64,000 nucleotides of DNA from Cadophora sp. MPI-SDFR-AT-0126 (taxonomy: Eukaryota > Ascomycota > Leotiomycetes > Helotiales > Ploettnerulaceae): NCBI GenBank assembly GCA_020747065.1, contig JAGMVK010000019.1, forward strand, positions 1 to 64,000, written 5' to 3'. Below, piece after piece: positions 47,109-57,757 of the stretch (positions are counted from its first letter, which is position 1; every line of letters begins with the position of its first letter). The notes below the pieces were generated by a model that ran no database searches, was not told the origin of the DNA, and saw nothing but the letters and a program-made list of their open reading frames with translations. A program made the position numbers and the translations under genes.

Positions 47109-49522
47109 TGTGTGGTTTGATGGGCTGGAAACTTTCGACAACAGTCCTCGGTGACTGTTTGAGATGTTTGGGGGTCTGCGGGGAGAGCGAGAAGATATTA
47201 GAGACAGGAAAGTAATAAAGAAAACTTGGTTGGTGATCGTAGCTAGTTCACTTACCTTGAGGTGAAGTGCAACCAAAGAACAATCGAGGAGAAACAGGAG
47301 TTTGTATGCAGAGATCTGAAGACTGGACCGGATACTCTGTGACTGGAAGCTATAAAGTTGCGAAAAGTGGACGAAAAGGCCTTTGATAAGCTAAGTGTCG
47401 AGGGTTTGATCGTAATTTCGTAAGGCTCGTGGTCGTCGAACAGTGCTCTGATGGAACAACGATCGTCTTTTACCTTCGAAGAACCATAGCAGTCGAATGG
47501 TCGGTCTGAAAGAAACACACACAGTAGATCAGTGAATGAATTGGAAGCGAAGGTGAAAGATCGAGATGTCGAAAGATGAGGTTGTTCGTCGCGTCAATAG
47601 TGGTGAATGAATGACTTGGAGGGAGGGTGAGGTGAGCTTCAAGTGGAATGAGGCACCGCAGCGCACCCCATCAGGCGCCTCGGAACAAGGATGCTGCTGG
47701 CGGGGTTGAATGGCGATCCTTGGCAGGGCTGAATCGAAGCTCATGTTGTGGAACAACCTCCTCGAAACAATCTCTTTCTTCCTCGTGGCAGTATTCTACA
47801 ACACACGCTGTACTACACTGCACAGATTTGTAATGACAATTGAGTCTTCTCCGCTAACGGTTGTGTACTTCAATTCTGCTTTTGTACGAGAAACACGATG
47901 CTCGTTGCGACTCCAGACCAACTTTCAGCTGTGGTCTTGCAATTGTCTCTTTACAGGTCTATACAAGAAGAATGTTCTTCGCTCCGATGGCTCAGTTCTT
48001 TTGTTGTCGCCAAGTCTAACATGTTCCCGTTCTTCGTAGAATGCTTGCTTTTCGTCTTGAATCACTCTTCAGTTGGCTAATTTCTGTCAACAAGTTACTT
48101 CCCAGTGGGCCTTGGTTTTCGCACCGTTTATATAACTATGATCATTGATCGAGACATATCGCAGCATATCACGAACAGAGGAATGGATTTGGGTTGTAAA
48201 TCTTCATCTTCGTCCCATTTTGGTTTTCTTTGGGACGATGGAAGGAGGGCTATTGCACCGTCAGTATTATCTGGCAATATTTCACAGTGCATGGTGGGAT
48301 TCTATTACTCTGAAGCTTCACCTTACCGATATTATCTCCCAGAAGTTGGCAAATGTCTTGAAGTTAGGCGTCTCACGGTATATCTATTAATTGATTCAAG
48401 CCTCATATGCCAAGAATCTCGGTCTACGCAGCCCCATCAGCATATTTTACCTCTATACACAGAGATACCCTGCAGAGACAGACTCCAAAGCCTGAGCCCG
48501 AGGCCGTTGGGTTTTAGAAGTTGTGTCCTACGGAGTTCAGTTCACTTGGACAAATGCTGGCGGCATAGCGCGAACCCGAACCACCATGGCTATAACAAGC
48601 GAAGTTGCCCTTAGATCTAGTTGAAGTAAACAAATTTGGCTGCAATAAAAGGCACAATACTCGTTCCTGGTGTAAATGGTGATCTCGGCAGTGCCATCGT
48701 ATCCAATAGCCTCAAATCTACCCAGGCTTAGTGGTAGGGATTCTACACAGTTCGTGATCCAACCACAGATTCTTCATCGCATCCTATCTTCGAAAACGTA
48801 CAACCACACCGTCTATCCTTCGATACCATCCTCTCCAAGATATTCGTCCTCGCTCTCGGCCACGCGACCTGGCGAGTACAGGAATAGGTTCATCTAGGCC
48901 GCTCCTCATCGGCACCATCACTGGCTTCCTTTGATCATGATTCTAGAGGTGCCTAACCTCTTCATGGTAAATTCGCCGACGAGACATACCAGAAAATCGG
49001 CAGCCGATATAATGTTGGCTGCATTTTGATGATAAGGTGTTGGGCAGTCGGCTCGACAAGGTGTATCTGAACGGTCAAGCGGAAGCGGAGCCTTCCACGA
49101 GTATAAAGATGAGATGAAGCAGGAAGAGGTGTAGAAGGAGAGTTCAAGAATTGCGGGTGCGAAGGAGGGAGACACGATTTTCAAAATATGGCATTGAGCC
49201 GGGTGCTACTTCGTGGCGGCGGAGATAAAAATCTCAAGAGCTTCTCTTGGATCGATGTGATCTCCTTACCTCGTCCCTCTCAACCCCATGTGGTTGATTT
49301 CCTTCATCAGCCCCCTTTGAAACGCACAAAGGAGACACCAGAATCCGATCTTCCAGAGAATCCTCTGTCGAAAGAGCCACGGATATCTAGTCCTACATCT
49401 GACTGCACAAGGGCTTTGGGTCACGTTTGATCATCGCCGTCGATGCTAGTAGCTGGTGTTATTTCCTGTTGCTCGACTGGTGCTTCAAGTATCAAGGAGT
49501 TTTGCTAGGTTGATTGAAGGTA
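47109..49522. other. gene-free stretch, includes a probable 5'-UTR intron
   Basis: About 2.4 kb. The first part carries a canonical intron at 47176-47255 (GTAAGT..GCAG, minus strand) that likely belongs to the leader of the 2EXR gene; splicing it keeps an open frame back to 47518, so an N-terminal extension cannot be excluded. No other supported feature. Confidence 0.4.
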
Positions 49523-51078
49523 TCACTTCGCACCTTCCTCAACTTTTCTCTTCAACATCCCACAGAAACTCTCAAAGAGCACACTGTCATGTCCCTTCAG
49601 CCACCTTATGATAATTCTAGATCCAGCAACGCCTCCAACATTAGTCTCAACTTGGATTTTGAACCCAAAAGCCATGTCATCTTCATCTTCATCTTCCTGG
49701 CTGTTGGAAACATGCCTTCGAGCCGCGCGAGACCAGACAGCCTTGTCGCTGAATCCAATACCAGTAGAGAGTTTTGGTTTCCACATCCACTTCAACGGCA
49801 GTTGGCTCAATGTATCGTTGACACGCTCTCCAACTCCAGCTTGGCTCTTGTTTGACTAGAAAACATTAGCTTTGCCTCCCTCGACTTTGATGACAAGCAC
49901 TCACGGCAATCAGATACTCCGCCGGAAATGGCAACAATGCTTTTTGCAAACTTCCCACGCTCCTCGCAACTTGCATGCTCGGTCTCAAGTCCTCAAAGCT
50001 CCACGCAAGCCCCCACCTCCTAGTCTTACTCCCCTGTACAAACTCCGTAATCGCATAGTTATCCACTCCCTGCTGCCTTAGTTTTCTGACAAGTGGTTCT
50101 ATGCTGGAGAACTTGCCCAGCATGGAAGTATACCACTGGACGCGATCTTTGAGAATAAGACTCTCATCAATCATGCGCGTAATGAAAGATACTTCGCCGC
50201 CTGGAGTGACCATTTCGTTGGCAGAGCCGGTGCAGGCTGTGAATGGAGGCCGTTGTTTGAGAGCTGCTGAGGACAGCATTTCCGAGGTGGAGCCGTAGAA
50301 TGGAGGGTTGCACATGCTGAAGTCGATACTTGCAATAAGTGAGATAAAATTCTTAGCATTTTAGAAAGACATACTTCTCAAAGCCCATCTTGTCCAAAGG
50401 TAGTATCGGTTCTTCAGGCTGAGTCTGAAGTAGCTTAATTTTACCTTGAAGACCATTATCTTGAACATTCTGCTTGGCAAATTGGAGGCTCTTTTCGTCA
50501 ATGTCTGTATCTAATGAGCAATCGATTAGACTACAGCACCGAATACATACCTGAAGCAGCAAATCTCCATTTCGGACGTTGAGCACATCCTAGGAGTGGG
50601 TAGATACAACTCGCGCCAGTGCCAATATCGAGACCGAGGACATCTCGCTCAGCGTCGTACGTGTCTCCGTAGGAATCACTCGTGCTGTCCAGAATACTCT
50701 GGATCCATAGAATGTAATTCAATCTGTTAGGAACCTGGATACCCGTCAGCGGTGGAAGATTGTGTGAGTTGAAGGACTCACGGGTGGACAGAGATGGTCG
50801 GGAGGAAGCGTGATTTTGAGACCAAAGTCGCGCTTTAGGAGGGACTTTGTGAGCTGTTGGACCGATTCCGGATTGCTGAAGTCGAGTTGGCCATTTGATT
50901 TGAGTCTGAGGATGATCACATTAGCAGCTTCATAACGGCGTACCAGGACCACAATGAGGGAAAATGAGGGGTAGTGGGATATTCGTGACAGCACTCACAT
51001 TTTGGCAAAATCTGCATCCTGAAGAGCCAATGTAGCGAAATCAATTTCATTTTTATAGATGTTTGCGAGCGTAGACAT
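49523..51078 (-). CDS. METTL16-like RNA N6-adenosine methyltransferase
   Basis: SAM-dependent methyltransferase of the METTL16/RlmF family, whose members methylate adenosine in U6 snRNA or rRNA. Six exons: 50999-51078, 50782-50905, 50551-50734, 50375-50504, 49905-50328 and 49523-49855; 1275 nt, 424 residues, all joints in frame. Motif order: FATLALQDADFA leader, LKITLPPDHLCPPVPNRLNY, SAM-binding VLGLDIGTGASCIYPLLG, then AASDIDEKSLQFAKQNV, and the catalytic NPPF in FSMCNPPFYGS at about residue 180. GGEVSFITRMIDES and SLILKDRVQWYTSMLGK are also typical. The C-terminal part with WMWKPKLSTG is fungal-specific. Five short introns of 46-93 nt. Confidence 0.94.
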
Positions 51079-51592
51079 CGTGGAAATATAGTCTGAGTCT
51101 GAAATTTTTTGCTTGCAATAGAGTCAGGTTTGTCTGATGTCTTGAGCGCACTGTTGTCATATCTGATAATGCTTTGAGTGCTAGCCCTCGAAATCACAAG
51201 CTTGATCCAGAGGTTGTGCTTCTTCAATAGAAGATTTGTGTTTCCTCCAATAATACAATTTGGAAAAGCGGCACGCTCACTTTCAACAGTGCTACGCAAG
51301 TACAACAAGGTAGAGCCATACAAATTGAAAGACCTGGAGCTCTACCACGCCCTCCCCCCCTGCTGGCCCGGCAATTTTTTGGGGGTCCATCAGGTCACTT
51401 CTTCTGACGCTTCAAGTCAAGTGCATTCATTATCTACGAGATTCCATAGATGGAGACTATCTATGCTTTCATATGGAGCTTCTGGTAACGATGATCAACT
51501 ATTCTGATAGAATCCAGTGCTCGAGGTTGCTCCACATGATTTCCTTCCCAGACGCCGCCCAAGTTAAAATCAAATTGGTAATCCTGTTGCCC
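51079..51592. other. intergenic region
   Basis: Between the macrodomain 3' end and the methyltransferase start; short open frames only, none supported. Confidence 0.4.
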
Positions 51593-52485
51593 CTAAAGCT
51601 TTCCATCGTCATCATTTGACTTCTGTTTCTTTGTAGCTGGACCCTCGCCAATTGGCTCAGCAGTGGGTACATCAGGAAGTGTGACTTTGGCCGCCTCCTT
51701 TTTGGTATGATTACCCTCTGCTTTTCCGCCTGGTCCGTTCTCTGCAGATTCTCCAGCCTCTACTTCCTCCCAATCATCGCTCTCGGGCTCTTCGATAGGC
51801 GGAAAGAAACGTCTGTATCTATCAGCAGTGTGTTCCAAATATCTGCGATCAAGACTTACGGCAGCCAGTGATTGTACGCATCGACATCCTTTTCCACAAA
51901 GGTGCAGAATATGACTTTTTCGAGCTTATCCCCATCTTTACCTTCGAGGAAGTCCTTCACTGCCTTGATAGCGACAGGCGCTGCGTCGTTGCTTGGATAG
52001 CCATAGACACCTGTACTCAATGCACTGAAAGCAATACTTCTGCAATCGTTGGCAACAGCAAGCTGCAAGCTTTTGGTGTAGCATCCCGCCAGGTCCTCCG
52101 CGCTTTCTTTAATAAATCGAGAACTGTAAACAGGACCAACGGCATGAATGACTTTCCTGCATGGAAGCTCGTAGGCATCAGTGATCTTGGCCGAGCCAGT
52201 ATCACAGCCGTCCAACTTGCGACATTCCTTCAGCAGGCCAGGGCCCGCAGCTCTGTGTATCGCGCCATCGACTCCACCCCCTCCTAACAATGAGTTATTT
52301 GCAGCATTAACGATGGCTCCAACTTGAAGTTTCGTGATATCTCCTCGAATGAGACCGATGCGATCGTTGAAGGGTTTGGAGGCTTTGGGTGCTTCGGTTT
52401 CCTTGTCGGAGGTGGCTGGGACGAGCTTCTTGAGGTGGTAGAGAAGAGACACTGTTGGTATCTCTGCCACTGAGATGATCGTCAT
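51593..52485 (-). CDS. macrodomain protein (ADP-ribose / O-acetyl-ADP-ribose hydrolase-like)
   Basis: MacroD-type domain that binds or hydrolyses ADP-ribose derivatives. Exons 51860-52485 and 51593-51812; 846 nt, 281 residues, with Pro formed at the joint. The domain starts near residue 43: IGLIRGDITKLQVGAIVNAA, then NNSLLGGGGVDGAIHRAAGP with the catalytic Asn-Asn and GGGVDGAIH of MacroD enzymes, VIHAVGPVY, and IAFSALSTGVYGYP. The C-terminal 75 residues after the intron are acidic, then basic (KKQKSNDDD), probably disordered with a nuclear signal. Start chosen at MTIISVAEIP; a Met seven codons upstream would add FAARRI. It shares a short divergent promoter with the GlnRS gene. Confidence 0.93.
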
Positions 52486-52790
52486 GATTCTTCTGGCAGC
52501 GAACATGCGAAGTTCTGTGCCGAGTTGTATTCGAAGAAGCTGGGAAAGAGATGATGAAATGGAAGGCTGAAGCGGGAGGGGAGCAAGGCTGCGCTTTGAC
52601 CACATACTGTCACGTGCAAATGAGGGGCTTAGCGTCTCATCGGAGACCCCTCGATATTTTGTTGTTGACTCACGCGACACTTCTCTTCATTCCAATCCAA
52701 ATACCGAACCTGCTTGCGACCTTCCACGTTATCATTCACGTACCTGCGAAAACGACAGTACGAATTGCCAGAAAATAATACTGCGCAAAT
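52486..52790. promoter_or_regulatory. divergent promoter, macrodomain / GlnRS
   Basis: Only about 305 bp separate the two starts, so both genes must draw on the same region. No motif singled out. Confidence 0.5.
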
Positions 52791-54756
52791 ATGGCGGACG
52801 CAGTTGCTGAAAATGTAGCAAAGCTCCAGCTGGACGAGGAGACTGGGGAGATGGTCTCAAAGTCGGAATTGAAGAAGCGCCTGGCAAAGCGATCGAAAAA
52901 AGCAGCTACAGCAAAAGCCAAGGCTGAAGCTCCAGTAAATTCGACCGCTGCGGCTCTTAAAGCTGCCCAGAGGAAAGAAGCGGATGTCAAGGTTGAACCA
53001 ACAAATATGTTTGCCCAGGGATGGCTGGATGAGGTGTACAAGGAGCGGCCAGTGAACCCGGTCACTACTCGATTTCCACCAGAACCAAACGGATATCTGC
53101 ACATAGGTCATGCCAAAGCAATTGCCGTCAATTTTGGATTTGCTCGGTACCATGGAGGAGAGTGTTATCTACGATTCGACGACACCAACCCAGAAGCTGA
53201 GGAAGAGAAATACTTCACCGCGATCAAGGAGATCGTCGAATGGTTAGGCTTTAAGCCAAAGGAGATTACATATTCCAGTGATAACTTCGATAAGCTGTAT
53301 GAAAAGGCAGAAGAGCTTATTAAGCTGGACAAGGCATATGTCTGCCACTGTGGAGGTATGGCAAAGCAGACTTGTCACGCAAAATTTGGCTGACTTTGCT
53401 GTAGATGCTGAGATCAAGGCTCAAAGAGGTGGCGAGGAACGTGGGCCACGATTCAGGTGCGAACATGCTAGCCAATCCGTAGAGACAAATCTGGAAAAGT
53501 TTCGAGCGATGCGAGATGGCAAATACAAACCGCGAGAGGCTTTCTTGCGTATGAAGCAGAATATCGAAGACGGAAATCCGCAAATGTGGGATCTGGCTGC
53601 ATACAGAGTCTTGGACGCTGAGCACCACAGAACCGGGCCGAAATGGAAGATCTACCCAACCTACGACTTCACGCACTGCCTCTGTGATAGCTTTGAAAAC
53701 ATCTCTCACTCACTCTGTACGACGGAATTCATCCAATCGCGAGTATCATACGAGTGGCTGAATACCAGTCTGGGTGTTTATGAGCCCATGCAAAGAGAAT
53801 ATGGTCGTCTGAGCATCGCTGGAACGGTTTTATCGAAGCGGAAAATCATGAAATTAGTCAACGGTGGCTATGTCCGGGGCTGGGATGACCCAAGACTTTA
53901 TACTCTAATCGCGATCAAGAGACGAGGAGTACCACCTGGAGCCATTCTCGAGTTTGTCAATGAACTTGGGGTAACAACCTCTCCCACGACGATTCAGCTC
54001 GCTCGATTTGACCAGACGATTCGAAGGTACCTCGAACGAACAGTACCAAGACTGATGTTGGTCTTGGATCCTATCCCTGTTGTTATCGAAGATGCCGAAG
54101 AGTTGGAACTGGAGCTACCTTTTTCTCCGAAGATTCCTGCCATGGGAAGTCACAAAGTCAAGTTCACCAAGACAGTCTACATCGAGCGGAGCGACTTCAG
54201 AGAAGTAGATAGCAAAGAATATTTCCGTCTTGCTCCTGGAAAATCGGTTGGACTTCTTCAAGTGCCGTATCCAATTAAGGCTATATCGTTCAAAAAGGAT
54301 GGTGATAAAGTCACCGAGATCCGAGCAGTCTACGATAAGGAGGGTAAGAAGCCAAAGACATATATTCACTGGGTCGCAGAAGGATCGAGGAATGTTGAGG
54401 TACGGATACACAATGCACTTTTCAAGAGCGAGAAGCCAGACAATGCACCCGGCGGGTTTCTGGAGGACATCAACCCCAATAGCGAAGAGATCTGGCCCAA
54501 TGCCATGATTGAATCGGGCTTTGATGAGGTTAAAAGACGCGCACCATGGCCAGAAGCTGCTGGGGAATCGGAATTGGGCAAGGGAGGCGTTGAGTCTGTC
54601 AGATTTCAAGCTATGCGTGTCGCCTATATGGTAGGCTACCCTAATCTTCACACTGTTACAGTAACTAATATCTGCTAGGCAATGGACTCTGACAGTACTG
54701 ATGATAAAATTGTATTGAACCGTATCGTCAGTCTGAAGGAAGATGCCGGAAAGTAG
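52791..54756 (+). CDS. GLN4: glutaminyl-tRNA synthetase, cytosolic
   Basis: Class I aminoacyl-tRNA synthetase charging tRNA-Gln. Exons 52791-53355, 53405-54630 and 54679-54756; 1869 nt, 622 residues, all in frame. A Lys/Ala-rich leader (about 70 residues) replaces the larger N-terminal domain of yeast Gln4. The catalytic core has [15 protein letters not shown] (HIGH at 104-107), [17 protein letters not shown], the class signature [38 protein letters not shown] and a KMSKS-type loop [11 protein letters not shown] at about residue 330. The anticodon-binding barrels follow ([20 protein letters not shown]). The last exon, 25 residues and a stop, ends [13 protein letters not shown], as in homologues. 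Confidence 0.97.
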
Positions 54757-57121
54757 CGGGTTGGATGACAGACGAGTCCTACAAGCTTAGATAATGCATT
54801 GTTGGAGTTAAGGAAGAAGCGTGGCGAATATTGTTGGTATGAGGCGCAAATTCAGATGGGCAAATGAAATAGTATCAGTCTATATGACACAAGCTGCCTC
54901 TAGCCATCCAGTTTTCAGATTATGTGGCGCTTTCCCCCTCCAGATGTAGCGATGCGCAATGAGATGCTGAGATTGACAATTTCATTCGAGCTCAATATGA
55001 GATCGACGCCAGCAGAAGGAGCTCGAAAAGTCACTGAAGAAGTCGAGGGAAAAAAATAGTCGTGGAACAGAAGTTGAATGAGCAATCTGATGTAAATGTT
55101 TCCCATTTTCAGTTCTCAATCTCTCAGAGAATACGCGTCGTTGCAGAGGATCATTCGTATTCATAAAGGTTGGTCTATGGACCAGGAGCCGACTCCCGAG
55201 TACTGATACCACCCCGTATTCCCCACAACCAAAGTGCTGTAAGCCTTCTCCGTAAAATGGAAGCCGGTCTTGTGAGTCTATTTGACCGAGATAAAGTAAG
55301 GCAGTCACTCTCTTTGGGGCTCCAGCCGCGTGAGCACAAGTGATATAATGTGGTCTATAACCGAGAAAAAAGGGACACGTTCGTCAGTGAGATGATTTGC
55401 AACATGTATTTCAGTTATTTCTGAGAGAGTGCACGGCAAGAGATAGATATTTCAAGTCATTACTAATTCTGCAATATTAAGATTGAAGCGGTACGAAATG
55501 GTGACAGTGATCGCCAAAGGATGGTCAATTGTGTCTTCGATCCACAGAAACTCTGTGATACTGAAACAAATACTGATGGGATAACTTCTACGGCACGTTT
55601 GCGACCTTCGAATCGCTTTCAGGTATGGCCGGTGAATGAGCTTCTTACCAAGAGTCGTGGCCTTTGAGCTTGATCAAGCCGTTCCCCGTATTTTGTTTGC
55701 TCGTGGTGGATATAGGCTTGGTGTTCCAGTTACATTCAAATTTTGGATCTTCAGGCTACACTCGATCCTTTTTCCTGCGTATTTTCCTTGCGCTTGAGGG
55801 CACCAATCCTTCCACTTTGCGTTGCCCTTTGAAAAGAGTCCTCTAGTTGATGTAGCCAACCGATTGGTATTGAGCTACTGGAAGCATCAAGCCGGGGGAT
55901 ACGAGGTGTCTATGGAGTGTATATATCGATAAGCTATCCTTTTTCCTCATCTTTCTTTGGGTCTCGATTAGGGACGGGATACTGAATGGTAAATAAACAC
56001 TTAAGCGAGCTCGCTTGTCCAGAAAGTAAGTGCCTCGGGGAACGAACAGGGGCATTATGCCACCCAAAAGGCCACTCATGGATACCTTCTCCTTTCAGTG
56101 CTCTGTAAGTAAGTGCGTCGTAAAAATAAAATAAAACTCCCAGAAGACGTTTTCTAAATCTCTCAAGATTGAGATAGACATGATTTGTTTTTTTTTTTTA
56201 GATGAAAGCTGAGTTCCTTATCGTCATTCATCTAGATATATGTATCTCTCTATACTATGAAATCGATCTAGAGCGAAAGCGCTTCTCTATCTTTAAACAC
56301 TTTCTACAGTATTTCAGATGCCAATTTCCACACTTTGTTCCCTTTTGCATACTTTTGCATTGAACCGATGATCAACAGCAACTGCCAGAGTTTACTCGGG
56401 CCACGGCTACGGAAAAGGGGGGCGCGTAGGGCGTTGAAACCGAAACAACACCCAGTGAAACATTCTTGTCGATGCGGTCCTAACTTATGTCCAGCGAGGT
56501 TTCGCACTCCAACCTCACATCACAAAAGAATTACTCATTGCATACCTAAAGATCCGGATAGAATGAGGTGTTTCTTGTAATTTGGCTGCTGGAGTTTCAA
56601 CAAAAAAAGAGTAAATTCTGCGTGCTGAATGACTTGTACTCTATCGACAAGTCGGGTTGTTTTATGAGATTTCTGTTTTCGCTTGTTTTCGCCGGCCATA
56701 GAGTTGGCGCGTCTCGTTGTAGGAAAACCAGCAGAGCATTGACATGGTCCGGTGGTTCTTTCCATTTCAAACACCCAGGTCCTGTAATAGCTCAAATGGT
56801 CTCGATCATTCAGTCTGTCTAGTATGTTTGTTTCTCATGGTCGATGCTTATTGCACATCCTTCCAGGAGATAGCATGTATCTGTACCTGAATCTATAACC
56901 ACCGAGTGCTTGTCAGAATTTGGCCGCCAGATACTCGAGCCTTGACGCGCAGCATATTCCTGCAAAGCATTCGAGGATACAAGGAACCTCAGGACGTAAA
57001 GACAGTTAAATTCATTAATGCTCGTTAAGATTTCACAACAGAGATATGCTCATCCACTATCATTGGATATATTGTAGCAGGCTCGTCACGCTCATATCCT
57101 CTTGTTTGCTACACATATTCC
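54757..57121. other. gene-free stretch
   Basis: About 2.4 kb with a T homopolymer near 56187-56199 and no supported gene on either strand. Confidence 0.45.
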
Positions 57122-57757
57122 TTAGTTCCCCTTTGCTCCACCGAAAAGAGCTGCAAGTCCACCTGCACCTGCACCTGCAGCATTGGCTCCTCCAGCAGCT
57201 TTGCCTCCGGCACCCTGACACCATTAGATGATGCTCGATCTTATAATAGATTCAGCTCTTCATACCTTGTGATGTCTTTTGTTGTTGCCCTTTGCGGCTC
57301 CACCAAAAAGAGATGCAAGACCACCTGCAGGTGTAGCTGCAGCATTGGCTCCGGCGGCCTTACCTCCGGCTCCCTATTGATAATCTCATTAGAATCGCTG
57401 TCATGTTTGGAAGGCCATCCTCTCACCTTGTGATGTCTCTTGTTGTTTGCCTTAGCCGCTCCACCACCGAAGAGAGCAGCGAGCCCTCCGGCACCAGCAG
57501 CACCAGTAGCTCCAGCAGCCTTGCCTCCAGCACCCTATTGTACCACTCAGTTGAAAGTTACTGTTGCCTGGAAGTGGCTTTTACCTTGTGGTGGCGGACT
57601 GCCAACGAGACATCAGCTTGAGCGACGTCGACCTGTTATATTAATTAGTTTCAGTCAACAACCCATCATGGAGTATGCTTACTGGGGCAGCCTGGGCAAT
57701 GGGCATAGTAGCCATCAAGGCTATAGCCAAAAGTTGAGTGAGAGCAGTCAATTGCAT
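57122..57757 (-). CDS. secreted Gly/Ala-rich repeat precursor with Kex2 sites (KEP-like)
   Basis: Five exons, all phase 0: 57683-57757, 57585-57632, 57427-57534, 57266-57373 and 57122-57214; 432 nt, 143 residues. Exon 1 encodes a signal peptide (MQLTALTQLLAIALMATM then PIAQA). Exon 2 is a short propeptide ending VRHHK. Exons 3, 4 and 5 each encode one repeat (36, 36 and 30 residues) of pattern GAGGKAAGA..GGLAALFGG..K, ending NNKRHHK in exons 3 and 4. The Lys-Arg pairs at residues 73-74 and 109-110 are Kex2-type sites, so processing would give three similar peptides that start HHKGAGGKAAG, at residues 39-74, 75-110 and 111-143. This fits fungal KEX2-processed repeat proteins, a group that includes cyclic RiPP precursors, repellents and pheromones. 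No UstY-type or other RiPP-modifying gene is visible nearby, and there are no Cys, Tyr or Trp in the repeats. Function unknown. Confidence 0.88.

Noticed and set aside
47256..47518. N-terminal extension of the 2EXR protein through the intron 47176-47255
   Set aside because: Frame is open and splices in phase, but the residues look like translated leader and lie far before the conserved domain; kept as a note only.
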